The position numbers were made by a program, and so were the translations under genes. A stretch of DNA of 64,000 nt from Hofstenia miamia (taxonomy: Eukaryota; Xenacoelomorpha; Acoela). Under the pieces are notes generated by a model. It had not been told where the DNA came from. It searched no databases and was given only the letters and a program-made list of their open reading frames with translations. Below are positions 48,301 through 59,400 of the stretch, in pieces. The stretch is taken from NCBI GenBank assembly GCA_004352715.1, contig SCFE01000041.1, forward strand, positions 385,650 to 449,649, in the 5' to 3' direction. How positions within the stretch are numbered: the first letter of the stretch is position 1; each line of letters starts with the position of its first letter.

Positions 48301-48780
48301 TAACTTTACAATATATATATACAATATGTATACATTCATATATAAATATAAGAGGCGCTTTAGATAGGGCTTTTTCAAAAGACCATACAAAGTGACTCTA
48401 GACCTGAAATTGCCATATACAAAGCGACCTTGGCCCCTACATTAAGAGAAAAATTGATAGGGCCAAAATTTATGTTGTATGATGTTTTCAACATTATTTT
48501 CCATCTTACCTGAGGTAAAGGTAAAAAGTACAAAAATTAATTTGTTTAAAATTTTATATTTTTGCGCAAATTTTTGCTAATTTGTCGTTCTTAGTTTAAG
48601 GAATTACTTCCCTTACCATGAAGGTTAATTCTATTAGAAAAATCCATTGCATCATCATTTTATAGAATTATTTATCCATTATAAATATATTCTATACAAC
48701 ACGCGACTCTGAGCATTCATGCAGATACAAAACGATTCTGAAAGTGATACAACCGACTCTCTCTATATATAAATAAATAA
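48301..48780. other. Non-coding DNA, nothing firm
   Basis: Contains three GACTCT words (about 48391, 48706, 48755) but no definable repeat and no gene. Confidence 0.35.
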
Positions 48781-48806
48781 ATATATATATATATATATAT
48801 ATATTA
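48781..48806. repeat. (TA)n microsatellite
   Basis: About 26 bp of alternating TA. Confidence 0.95.
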
Positions 48807-49804
48807 CCATTACACATTATAGCAAAGGAGCAAGAAATTTCTCTGATATGACTTCACTATAGCATAATACATAATGTGGATATTTGTAAAATATATTGAG
48901 TACAAGTCAGATGAGAAAGTCACTCAGAGAAACTATTGACTCAAATAATTATTGCAGCCTCAACCACCCTTTGGAAGCGTTACTTAACATTTATTTTAGC
49001 AAAATATTTGACATTTGCATTGTTGCTCGTCTTTTAAAACATTTTTTAAAAACTGTATTAATTTTTTCGTCATTTTTATAATTTTTTTTCTAGTTTTACG
49101 ACTTGCTAGCACTCTTATAGATGCTTTATAACAATTTAATTTATGAAAGTAAGTCAAAAGTAATAAATTTAGAAGAATGAGAATATTGATTAAATTTAGT
49201 AAAAATTCTAAGCACACATTGTCCTAATGGAACTAAACTATCGCTGGGTCATACTTTTTTGACCCAACCTAACTCCACCCAAACCAATTAAAGCAGAAAT
49301 TTACGAAATCTGCTCCAACTCATCCTAACCTAGTCCAATCATTGTAATTTTATGACTTCTTCGAGACACAAGACATTAACTCCAAGTTATAATTAGCTAA
49401 GGCAATTTTTTTTCGGTGCTGTCAGCCTCATTTAATCTATTGAATCTGTAATAATAGAGGTTTTCAAGTAGACACCTAAGGCATTTTATTTCTTGATCAA
49501 AGAATATTAGAAATTTGTCATTTTAATTCATGACGATTTTGGTCCAACTTTAGGAAAAAAATTGTCTTACCCAACCCCACCATTAGCATTCCATAAGCAT
49601 ATAGCTCGATCAAACCCTGCTCACAGCTATTATAATGTGTACCAACCCTAGTCAACGCATAAAATGCTTCAACCACTTTCAGCCCCTACTTGAAGTTAAT
49701 TGTGCATGGTGGTCAATATTTTTATATATTATTGGTAGACGTTTTTGCAAGAGAAATATAAAATATCTTCTCTTTAGAGGCCTTAGTAATAGCCTTCGTG
49801 TATG

Positions 49805-50070
49805 TACATATACATGGGGCTCAGGGGAATAGCATCCATCAACTTCTTTCCTTTCCAAACTTTGGAAGTACGTAAGCTAACGCAAATTTTATTTTGTTTA
49901 AAATTATATAGTTTGCTTAACAAGAGACATCGCGTTAAAAGAAAATAATAAAGTAAGGTCATCTACATATATTTTGAAGCTCAATGACTGTGAGTTTTGC
50001 ATCACGAATAGCAAGTAATTAATATTTTCTCTATAAATGTTTCCGTCCACAATTGGCAATTTTGAGAAAT
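49805..50070 (+). repeat. Dispersed repeat family R50, copy 1
   Basis: Matches 56230-56490 in inverted orientation over about 260 bp: CTCAGGGGAAT, CGTAA...GCAAATTTTATTTTG, AACAAGAGACATCGCGTT, GTCATCTACATA, TGACTGTGAGTTTTGCATCA, then CGxxxAATTGxCAATTTT. Non-coding. Confidence 0.7.
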
Positions 50071-50655
50071 CGATTTTTGCGCCAAATTACTGATGCAAAT
50101 ATACATTTTCTTAGAAGCATTATAAATCCTTTTGCTTTTTGATGTAGGAGCACGCAACTGGGTTGAAGTTAAATATTAGAATCGGTTTAATGGTTTGGGA
50201 ATGGATTAGCTGAAATTTAATAGGAAAACTAATATTAGCTGTTCAAAAAAGTATTAAAATTGTTTGATATATAATGTGACTTGTTGCATTTCGTATTTTT
50301 AGCTAATCAATCTTTAACTTGTTTTTTGCGGTAGTCTGTTATGTTGAGTGCAAGAGTGAACGTCAGCTGAGTATATCTGCACTGGTTGCGGGTGTGGGTT
50401 GGGTAATGTTTTCTTAAATTTTTGCGAGTGTGGGTTAGTAAATAATTTCATTGGCTATAACCAACAAATTAGTATAAGGCAACGTCTCGTAATTAGGATG
50501 CAAGTTTCATTCATTAAATAACATTCAAATTATATATAAGACAAGGAATTATCAACAATGGCTTTTACATTACGTTGTCTTCTGATGTGAAAACTTAAGT
50601 GACTTAGGATTCAATAGCTCGTTCTTACAATATACAATTCCAGGTGTACACACAC

Positions 50656-50660
<5 letters not shown>

Positions 50661-50709
<49 letters not shown>
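50661..50709. repeat. (TA)n microsatellite, left flank of the 50710 insertion
   Basis: About 49 bp of alternating TA ending exactly at TGTAGCAT. Confidence 0.95.
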
Positions 50710-50712
<3 letters not shown>

Positions 50713-51381
50713 AGCATTGGTCGTCTGTCCTCTTATTCGAGTTTCAAACATGGACCGTTGGGCGAGAGTTCCTATTTAATTCATTTGCCGCCATTTTGTT
50801 CATTTAAATATTTAAATTTGTGTTAGTGCCATCATGTGACTTATGTCACTGGTACCTGTAAATATTTAATTTTGTTAATACTTAAGGCAAGTTTTTGTAC
50901 GCATTTGCAATAAAACTTTTGGTTTTGCTTAAATCAGTTGCTCATTTGTATTATCTAAGCTTATTCACAACTCGATGTCTAGCTAAATTTGTTTTGTTAT
51001 GAAGAAGAGCCTGGGGTAGGTCTGAGGGACAAAATTTGCATCTCCCTTGCGATTTTATGTCCTGTTCTTCCAGAGAATGTTACTTATGGCATTGCTTATC
51101 ATTCAATTAATTTCAATGGCTGTGATGATTTACTCCAGCTTCGGCCAAGAAGTACTAGTGGGGTTCCTCTAATCATGGTTTTGCTCGTAATTTTTGTCTC
51201 ACATGCTCGATGCTATTAGATAGTATTTTTGTGCCATTCGTTAAATTAAATTACTCATACCACCTGGTTATTAGATCTTTAGACTTCCTCTCACACTGAG
51301 CTTACTCACAGTTGTTTATTACACATTATACTGGCGTTGTTATGTGTGCTCTACTACTATAACACTAGTTCAGTCGATGCT

Positions 51382-51384
<3 letters not shown>
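50710..51384. mobile_element. 675-bp TGTAGCAT...ATGCTACA insertion, solo-LTR-like
   Basis: Both ends are flanked by (TA)n and the ends are perfect 8-bp inverted repeats, TGTAGCAT (50710-50717) and ATGCTACA (51377-51384). Length, TG...CA ends and an internal polyadenylation-type AATAAA (about 50911) suit a solo LTR of a BEL/gypsy-type element inserted into a microsatellite. A short DNA transposon is the alternative. Target duplication cannot be read because the flanks are simple repeat. The 76-codon frame 50989-51219 shows no domain. Confidence 0.65.

Positions 51385-51411
<27 letters not shown>
51385..51411. repeat. (TA)n microsatellite, right flank of the 50710 insertion
   Basis: About 27 bp of alternating TA directly after ATGCTACA. 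Confidence 0.95.
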
Positions 51412-51415
<4 letters not shown>

Positions 51416-51823
51416 CAAAAGTATTATTTATTGAATACTTCATTTGATCAAAAAGATTAACGAATAAATATATTTTAAATTAAAACGTAAGTCCTTTACA
51501 ACTTGATTAATGTAGCGAGGTTGTTTTCATTACAATTACAAATTACCATGTAATTTTTGCTTTTCATTTTGAAGTTTGTTTTAAATGTGTAAACACATAC
51601 AGTAGAATATAATGCATTGCATGTAGAATGACAAATTCGATGGAATATCAATTTTTTTATTCTGCTACATTTAGAACATGACACTGATATTTTAGTGCCA
51701 TGTTAGTATCTTATACAGAAGAAAATGGTACAACACAAGCAGACATTAACTTACCAATTATATTGTAGAAATCCCTAATAGTGTGTATGTAGTACAGCTG
51801 TCTATTGCAATATAAAATGTTTT

Positions 51824-52060
51824 CTAAGGGACAACTACTTTTTTTGGTAAGGACGCGGTTATTTTGTTTAAATCTGCAGGTGCAATGCTGGTATTATTTC
51901 TTTTGTTGCGGGTGTTGGCATTGGTTGGGTACAGAATTTTTTGAAAATGTGTAAGTGTATTTTGGATTAGATATGAAATAGTTCCAAGTGGGTCTGCGAG
52001 TAACCGGGTCACTGGATCACGTATTTGTTGGCGGCTCAGCCCCGACAATTTTTTGCTCTA
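51824..52060 (-). CDS. Possible terminal exon, unknown family
   Basis: The minus-strand frame SGLSRQQIRDPVTRLLADPL, GTISYLIQNTLTHFQKILYP, ending SLPKKVVVP and a stop, is richer in GC and more protein-like than its surroundings. A TCTAG precedes it in frame and could be an acceptor. No partner exon and no recognised domain. Confidence 0.28.
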
Positions 52061-52383
52061 GACTAAAGGGTAATACTTAAAAAAACAAATGATTGAAATA
52101 AATTACACAAAGAGGCTTATCATTTCGTAATCAATGGAATTACACAAATGTCATCTGTTTCAAATTGTTTAATTATTGCAGAAGTTTCTTATGTGGATTT
52201 TCATTTGCCTGCGCTTTCATCAGTGTTACTTCGAGTTCGAATCTTACTATTTAGGCAATGTATTTGCAAATTCGAATCCTAATTTGAATTAAAATAAAAA
52301 TTGGCTTACGTATTAACTTCCATGACAAAAGCATTTACTGTTAAAAAACGACTTTGAAACTTGAAAAATTTTTGCTGTTCAGT

Positions 52384-52540
52384 CTACGATAGAAGAAATC
52401 AACTGAAAAATGTGATTTACGTGTTTCACACAAAGTTTCAGCTCCTGAAACTTTCAGTAGCCCACGAGAATTTTCTAGATGCACCACTATACCGAACCAA
52501 TATTCGAATTAAAATACAAGATAGATTCTTATTTTGTAAT
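52384..52540 (+). CDS. Possible internal exon, unknown family
   Basis: After a good polypyrimidine acceptor (TTTTTGCTGTTCAG) the frame YDRRNQLKNVIYVFHTKFQ, LLKLSVAHENFLDAPLYRTN stays open to an ATTG/GTAAAT donor. It could belong upstream of the gene ending at 54831 but phase and family do not prove it. Confidence 0.28.
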
Positions 52541-53479
52541 TGGTAAATATTAAATTTATATTAAGTTTTTAAAATTCGTTTTAAATCTAAGTCCAAATTT
52601 TTGCAGAAAATAATGTTGTTAAATGGTTAAATTTAATAAATATTTCCAAATAAGAGAGAGAATCTTTGACAAAAGAGCATTTTAAAATGCTGATTTCGAC
52701 TTGATAGAAAATATAGAAGATTTTGGAACCATTTCTGTATAATGCAAGGTGATTCATTCGAATGTCAATGAACAACATTGTGATGTGTTGTTCATATCAA
52801 AGTCTATGCAGGTATACTATTAGCAAAACCCTGCAAGGAACGTTCGAAATTTTAAAAACGGGTCATTCAAGTCACCGAGTGATTTATTTTGCCTTTCTAC
52901 GAGATATTGCTGGGTTACCGGTTCAAAGCTTATCCAGGTTACATGGGTCACATTTGATATGGTTGCAACTCTGAGTAGAACTATGACAAATGTGTGACGA
53001 TTGTGGGTTGCTGTACTCCTTTGGTACAGGAACAACAATCTATATATGCTGCTTCTATGCAATTTGGGTTGCCTCTCCGTTGATTAACTGGACTTTATAG
53101 TGTTATTTTTTTAAAAATATTTTTTGGCTCAGTTTTATCATTTTTGATGAGGTACAGGTATTTATCTGATTTGCACAGACTGCACCGATTAACCCCAACC
53201 AAATGCTGAAAAATAAGGTGAAATTTCACCTTTCATTGCATAAAAAATATATTGCCTTTTGTGATTTCATAGATCCAGGATATGCTAGTGATTATAGAGG
53301 AATAAATCGCTTCCTTCTATTCTTAAGTAACATTGACTACAATTGCGCATGCACGAAACTAATTCGCCCAGTTTACATTGCTTTAATCAAGGCCTGGCGA
53401 TGTGCACTACAAAAAATGTAAGAAACTAGTAGAATATTGTTGCAAATTTTATCCAAGTTTTTAAAATACAAAATCTTCT

Positions 53480-53900
53480 CATTTGTGTTGCACTACAATT
53501 ATTATATTCACTTCAAAATAAAAATTGTTCGCCAAATATGTTAGAAAGTTTCACAATAAATAAGTACAGTCCTAATTGATTTTTAGAAATACTGTATTTC
53601 CAAAAAAATCTTTAGATCTATATTTATGCTATTGTAGGTCTACATTCTGGATATTCATTGTTGATTTTAAAATGTAGAAAAATGATTGTGTATCATAAAT
53701 GGACTCATTATATTTGAATGTAGTTTTAACAATTATCAAATACGCAAATATTTTAAAAAGCTTAGAGAAGTGTTAAATTCTTTATTTGGTTACTTAAAGT
53801 GACTTGCTACACCAAATTCAAGCATGTGGCGAAGTGTATTTTTGCCTTAGTTTCGTTCACAATACTGTAAATCTCCAGTCATTTTGAAAAAAAAACAATA
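53480..53900 (+). repeat. Dispersed repeat family R10, copy 2
   Basis: Same order of words as copy 1 at 10230-10620 (TTCGCCAAA, GTTTCACAA, ATCTATATTTATGCTATTGTA, TTTGGTTACTTAAAGTGACTT, TGTGGCGAAGTG, CAGTCATTTTGAAAAAAA) and, inverted, copy 3 at 59160-59400. Its central part, absent from copy 1, is shared with copy 3 (AAAATGTAGAAAAATGATTG). Confidence 0.7.
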
Positions 53901-54316
53901 TTTGCGTCCCTCCCACACTTTGTTCATACGCAGTGCTCCCCTGGTAATAGGACTAACAGTATATAAAAATTATATGCATGTACATCGATTTAAGGCAACG
54001 TAGAATTCTTTTGGTTTGAACCATTTACTATGCACATTGGTTATTTGACTTGCTGTAATATATCTGTTTTAGTATCTTGACCAGTTGAATTCTATGGAGT
54101 ACTAAAAATATGGTTGGGAGTATGTTTGATCTCCATGTAGCATGAAAAATTTTGGGTCACTCTATTTCTAGTACGCAATTAACCTGATCAATTTCTAAAA
54201 GATTAAGTTTATTTAGAGTCAACGACACAGCTATAAATAGCAAGAAATGTTGATTAATTAGTTATACATTTTTCATATGCACATGTGCATTACTGCATAT
54301 TATCTATAATGCACAG

Positions 54317-54633
54317 CTAAATTTTTCAAAATTTCAATTAAATCTTATAACATTGAATTTATTGAGAAACATAACACTTTTCGACAAGACGGTTATTGGC
54401 TTCAACTTAATACAAAAAACAGAGAAAATTTAGTTAAAGGTAAATTTAATTTTTTTAATAGCAAACTTGCATATTTTAGATACCATGAATTTGTTGATTA
54501 TTTTACAAATGTGCACCAAGAAGTGCTTCTTGAAACGACGTTTCATTCATGGATGATTCAAATTCCAGACGGGAATAAACCATTGCTTATAATGATCAAC
54601 TAGACATACGTTTCAACTTTAAACTTCTATTTG
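54317..54633 (+). pseudogene. Exon of an unrecognised gene, one frameshift
   Basis: There is no ATG, so standard ORF calling misses it. After a TGCACAG acceptor the frame reads KFFKISIKSYNIEFIEKHN, TFRQDGYWLQLNTKN, YHEFVDYFTNVHQEVLLETT, FHSWMIQIPDGN. At about 54574-54580 the frame must move (one base appears to be missing) to continue as TIAYNDQLDIRFNFKLLF up to a GTAAGA donor at 54634. One base (G) is carried over and joins AG of the next exon at 54752 to make a codon, an exact phase match that supports real exons. I do not recognise the family. The frameshift means either a young pseudogene or an assembly error in an AT-rich tract. Confidence 0.55.
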
Positions 54634-54751
54634 GTAAGATTTACATATATATGTCTATACATTTGCAAGATCATATGATTATGTATTCTTAATTGATCAG
54701 CATTTGGAAACCGAAAATATAAGTAATTTTGAAACTATTTTTTAAATATAG

Positions 54752-54831
54752 AGTACAATTCAGATTTTGATGGATACGATTGTGTTGGAATTGCATTGCA
54801 TAAGCCTGTATATGGACCAGATTACACGTAA
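54752..54831 (+). CDS. Last exon of the unrecognised gene
   Basis: Follows a TTTTTTAAATATAG acceptor after a 118-bp intron. With the carried G it reads EYNSDFDGYDCVGIALHKP, VYGPDYT and a TAA stop at 54829-54831. The composition is protein-like and out of character with the AT background. No domain recognised. Confidence 0.5.
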
Positions 54832-54883
54832 AACCTCAAGTACATTTATCAGTTCCAGATAATTACCATGCTTAATTAGCTTG

Positions 54884-54934
<51 letters not shown>

Positions 54935-55030
54935 TGAATGCCTGCATTTATATATATTTATATATATATATATATATATATACATATATTTGCATATATA
55001 TGTAAATATATTTATATATATATATATAGA
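54884..55030. repeat. Complex (TA)n/(TATAAA)n tract
   Basis: Several alternating TA runs with interspersed TACATATA and TATTTATA words over about 145 bp. Confidence 0.9.
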
Positions 55031-55420
55031 GGTTACTGCATGGAGGAATGCACAGATCTGACTGCAATACAATTTTCGTTAAATTTAATCAGACTATGCT
55101 TTTCATTTCATATAATATTTCATTGAAAACAGATCCTTATAGTGATGTTTACATTTTGCAGTAATTGAACAGCAAGCCCATATTTGACATGTACATTTAT
55201 TACTTATTTATACATTTATGTTTTTATCATAATTTTGTGATTATGTTTATTTATATAATATGTTGCCTTTCAAAACTAAAAGACGAAATATTTGGGTACT
55301 TTTCGAAAAAAATGACGAAACATTCTGGTTATTTTTCAAAACAAAATGACAAGACATTTTGGATAATTTTGCTACAAAGAAGCCATAGAAAAAAGTATCA
55401 TTGGTTGCACAGCATTGGCG
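55031..55420 (+). repeat. Repeat R55, unit 1
   Basis: Begins just after the (TA)n tract with TGCATGGAGGAATGCACAG and aligns with unit 2 (55786-56150) over about 370 bp. The right half has tandem 35-bp-like words around AAATGACGAAACATTCTGG and TTATTTTTC. Each unit follows its own (TA)n tract. Confidence 0.75.
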
Positions 55421-55540
55421 CACAGCATTAGGTGGAATAAAGGTGGAAAATAAAGGTGGAAATTTAATAAAATCTTGTTATTTTTATTTATTTTATTCTT
55501 TGTTAAAATGCAAGAGGTGATCAGTTATTTTTAAATGACC

Positions 55541-55592
55541 ATATATATATATATATATATATTTATTGATTTATTTATTTATTTATTTATTT
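55541..55592. repeat. (TA)n followed by (TTTA)n
   Basis: About 20 bp of TA then about seven TTTA/TTGA units. Confidence 0.9.
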
Positions 55593-55624
55593 ATCGTATC
55601 AGTAGCCCCACGCTTATATGCGAT

Positions 55625-55765
55625 NNNNNNNNNNNNNNNNNNNNNNNNNNNNNNNNNNNNNNNNNNNNNNNNNNNNNNNNNNNNNNNNNNNNNNNNNNNN
55701 NNNNNNNNNNNNNNNNNNNNNNNNNNNNNNNNNNNNNNNNNNNNNNNNNNNNNNNNNNNNNNNNN
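55625..55765. other. Assembly gap (141 N) before repeat unit 2
   Basis: Flanked on the right by (TA)n; probably unresolved microsatellite. Confidence 0.99.
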
Positions 55766-55785
55766 ATATATATATAATACATAGC

Positions 55786-56150
55786 GTGATGCATGGAGGA
55801 ATGAACAGATCTTACTACAATACAATTTTCGTTAAATTTTATCAGACTATGCTTTTCATTCCGGATAATATCTTATATCGATTTTTCATTTTGTAGTACA
55901 TGAGCAGCAGGTCCATATTTAACATTTAAATTTATTATATTTTTATGCATTCATCTTTTTATCATAATTTTGAGTACAATGTTAATTAATATAATAGGTT
56001 GACCTTCAAATCTAAAAGACAAAACAATTGAGTACTTTTTGTAACTAAATGACGAAACATTTTGGTTATTTTTCGAAAGGAAACATCGAGAGATGTTGGT
56101 TAATTTTCGTTATAAAAAGACGAAACAGAAAGGTACCATTGTTGCCTAAA
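55786..56150 (+). repeat. Repeat R55, unit 2
   Basis: Starts GATGCATGGAGGAATGAACA and follows unit 1 in order (ACAATTTTCGTTAAATTT, ATCAGACTATGCTTTTCATT, TTTTTATCATAATTTTG, AAATGACGAAACATTTTGG). Roughly 80% similar by eye. Confidence 0.75.
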
Positions 56151-56229
56151 TGTTTCGTTAATTTGCCACCAATAGTTTCGTAAATGTCACCAAAATTTGT
56201 TATTAAGGAATTTTTTGAAAAAAAATATT

Positions 56230-56490
56230 AATTTCTGAAAATTGGTATTTGCGGACGATAATATCAACTACTTACTATTCATGATGCAAAACTAACAGTC
56301 ATGGAGCTTTTAAATTTATGTAGATGACTTTACTTAATGGCTTACTTTGAACGCGGTGTCTCTTGTTAAACAAATTATATAATGTTAAACAAAATAAAAT
56401 TTGCATCTAGTTACGTTTTCCCAAAATCTTAAAAAGAAACAAGTAGGTGGGCGTCATTCCCCTGAGTCCCCAAGAACGCCGCCCTGCTTA
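56230..56490 (-). repeat. Dispersed repeat family R50, copy 2 (inverted)
   Basis: Reverse complement of the pattern at 49805-50070: CTCAGGGGAATGACGCCC, GCAAATTTTATTTTGTTTAA, AACAAGAGACACCGCGTT, GTCATCTACATAAATTT, TTAGTTTTGCATCATGAATA. Confidence 0.7.
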
Positions 56491-56884
56491 TTACTAGTCT
56501 ATTACAATGCATTATAAGTTCTGATTTATGGCTTTGTGCTCTACCCAGACTAAGAATAAAAATATAACAACCAAACTTTACCTTATGCTGTGCAATGTAT
56601 TTATTGATAAAATATATTGGTATGACTAAGCTGAATTACCTATAAATTAACAATTTCGCAACATTTGGAGACAAAATAACCAAGAAACGAATGTAATCAT
56701 TTTAATATTGAATTTTGGAAATTAAACATGATTTAGAAACAAATTAACAAGAAATAACTTATTTGTAACCAAATAACAAATTCTGTTAAATTGTTTCAAG
56801 TTTGTCACAAAATAGTTTGAAGAACTTTTATTGTTATGGAAGCAACTAAGGAAACCATACGTTTTTATGTTTCTGTAAGACTAT

Positions 56885-57330
56885 TTGCATGATTCACCCA
56901 AATCTATCTATGAGCAACGTACGACAATTTATGATGACACTGACTGCCCTTCATATATCACAGTCACCAGATGCTATCGTGATTTTGAAAGTGGTGCGCG
57001 CTCTGAATGCACTGTTTGTGAAAAACCAGGCAGATCACGAACATCATCTATTGATGAGAAACGTTACTCAAGTCAAGCAACTGATTGAAGAAGACAAACG
57101 ACTCACTGTGAGAAATATAGAATGAATGACTGGAATTCCAATTCTTCTGTTCATGAAATCCTCACTTTTCAACTGAAAATGAAAAGAAGAAAAGCAAATG
57201 CCTATTGAAATGTCAAATGAAATTCTTCGCCTCATGCATGACCACCTCGACGTCACTTGTGTGTGAATGGAGATGAAAGCTGGTTTATGTTCCATCAAAT
57301 GAGGACAATGAACGTTCTGAAGTCAGTACC
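56885..57330 (+). pseudogene. Mariner transposase relic
   Basis: N-terminal helix-turn-helix part ITVTRCYRDFESGARSE, then KPGRSRTSSIDEK (the GRPSTS linker), VKQLIEEDKRLTVRNIE in another frame, and LCVNGDESWFMFHQMRT near 57255-57305 (the TGDETW catalytic motif with the first Asp). The middle has been shortened and the C-terminal DDD part is missing. Frameshifts throughout. No inverted repeats found. Confidence 0.78.
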
Positions 57331-57550
57331 GGCTATAGGGGGGGAGGGGCAAGTGCCATGGGCCTCGCGCTTTGGAGGGAGGTCGCACGAAACAATTAAC
57401 AGAGAAAAGTTATTAGTAAATTATTGGAATTCAAAAATTATATTGCTATTTGCATTTGAACATTAGGGTATATACATTAAGATTCACAATATGATTTACA
57501 ACAATTAAGGCTATTTCAATGTTAACGTTAAAATTTAAAGATATTTTTGA

Positions 57551-58374
57551 TAGTGTTCTGCGGCCATGGCCACGGCCAAAGAGCCATGGCTAACGGCCAG
57601 CTGTGGCCAAAGATTTTGTTTCATGGCCAAAATACCGGCTAAAATTCATATATGAATTGCAATTTAAAGTCTAATCATACAAGTGATGATATTGTATATG
57701 TATGTATATGACTATCACAAATAGATTTTAGTTTATATTTATGCTTAAGAAGTACACAGAATGCATTGCAGTATTGAAAATAAAGGGATTTATGAAGGGG
57801 GAGGGTGAGATCGTTTTCCAAGAGCATTACAGCAAAATTGTATCTTATATTGATGAATTGTATTAATATTTATATATAAAGCTAGTAAAGTGTGCTCATG
57901 ACGCAAAATTACTTAATTATTGGAAATCAAAAGGTCGCATCAAGTAACCCAATTTGGTCGTCATTGCCAGACATTTACATGCTATACACGCAACACAAAA
58001 TGGATGTGAGAGAGTGCTTTTACTGATAAAAGAAATCGCCTCAGTCCAGCACATGTTAATGAACTTTTAGTTATCCGCTCGTTCAAAAAATTTTGAACGT
58101 TACAATTTTTCCATGAATTTTATTTGTATTGTTGTTTTTAAAACAACCGTTTTTTTATAAATTTCTGTATTTGTTCAAACTATGGAGATCTTTTAATTGT
58201 TGCATTAAGAATTACAGTATTGCACTTATAGTAGTAGTCGTATTACAAAAAAATTACGGCTAAAGCTTTACGGCCAGCTACGGCCAAAGCACTACAGCTA
58301 GCTGAGGCTACGGCCAAAGCGCTACAGCTAACTGCCGGCTACGGCCAAAAAAATTGCTTTGGCGCAGATCACTA
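57551..58374. mobile_element. 824-bp hAT-type MITE with 8-bp target duplication
   Basis: Left end TAGTGTTCTGCGGCCATGGC; right end, reverse complemented, TAGTGATCTGCGCCAAAGC. Flanks are ATTTTTGA (57543-57550) and ATTTGTGA (58375-58382), an 8-bp duplication with one mismatch. Ends of the YARNG type with 8-bp duplications are the hAT hallmark. Both subterminal regions carry repeated GGCCA/TACGGCCAAAGC boxes (left 57560-57620, right 58255-58350), probable transposase-binding sites. The interior is AT-rich with no transposase, so it is non-autonomous. Confidence 0.8.
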
Positions 58375-58382
58375 ATTTGTGA

Positions 58383-59159
58383 ACCACTATATACAAAGAA
58401 TGATAAATTGGTTTGTAATTGCTATTAATTGAGAATGATTTAGCATGAAATTATATGTATTATTATTATAGTGAAAAAACAAGAAAAAAGTTTTTAAATA
58501 TATATGTCCTAAATAACAAGTATGTTTTAATTAAATTTGTTTCCAAAATACAAGAAAGATTCTTGATAAATATAATCTTTGAGAAATACAACTTGGCTAT
58601 TTATTCTATTCTTTTATTATATCTTTCTTTTTGTGTATAACACAATTTTGCAGTTGCTTCAATTTTTCTTGAAATGCAAGATTTGATTTGTTGACAAAAA
58701 TACAGAATTTTATTGAGCATATACTAAATTTGACAAGTAGAAATTATATAGTTATATACCTAGGATACATTTATATAAATATAGAGTCTATATTTTGCAA
58801 AAATTATTATATCATATTGGTTTACGTTATTTTTAATATATTATTTTAATTTGTACATTATTGTATATTTCATTAAATTATTAAAAATAAAATAATAATA
58901 TCAATAATTGTATTATTATATGCATTGGCAAGAAACAAACTACAATTATTTCTTTAATTATTAAAACACAAGATGTAATAAAACTTAGCTTTGAAATTCA
59001 GACCATTTATTGCAAACATACAAAATACCCAAAGAACTAATAGCAAAAAAATCTTTAAAGTTTCAATAATTTTCTTGTTTAAACTTTGGAGTTTTTGAAA
59101 GAATCATAATAATCTTAAAGTACACGATTATTGATTTAAGATTTGCAAATATTTTTGTC
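58383..59159. other. AT-rich DNA, nothing recognised
   Basis: Extreme AT content near 58790-58990; no gene. Confidence 0.4.
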
Positions 59160-59400
59160 TTAACAAGGACTACTTTAACATTATAGAAAGTAGGCAAAGA
59201 AATTCACTTCGGCACATGATATTTTTTGATACAACAAGTCACTTTGAGTAACCAAATCAAAGAGTTTGCTATTGTATCCATATCCATGCTTTTCAAGCAT
59301 TTTAATTTTTGATAATTTTAAAACAGCATTAAAAATAATCAGGCCATTAATGATAAACAATCAATTTTTCTACATTTCAAAATCAATTGTTTAATTTAGA
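59160..59400 (-). repeat. Dispersed repeat family R10, copy 3 (inverted)
   Basis: Minus strand reads AAATGTAGAAAAATTGATTG, GATTTGGTTACTCAAAGTGA, CTTGTTGTATCAAAAAATAT, GTGCCGAAGTGAATTTCTTT, as in copy 2. Confidence 0.65.

Noticed and set aside
52230-52290. Two GTTCGAATC/ATTCGAATCC words as a tRNA T-loop
   Set aside because: No acceptor stem, anticodon arm or A-box could be folded around them.
52762-53062. Overlapping plus- and minus-strand frames
   Set aside because: Neither has splice support or a recognisable domain.
53203-53421. Plus-strand frame MLKNKVKFHLSL... as an exon
   Set aside because: Open to a possible donor but weak acceptor, wrong phase for the next exon and no domain; too weak to list.
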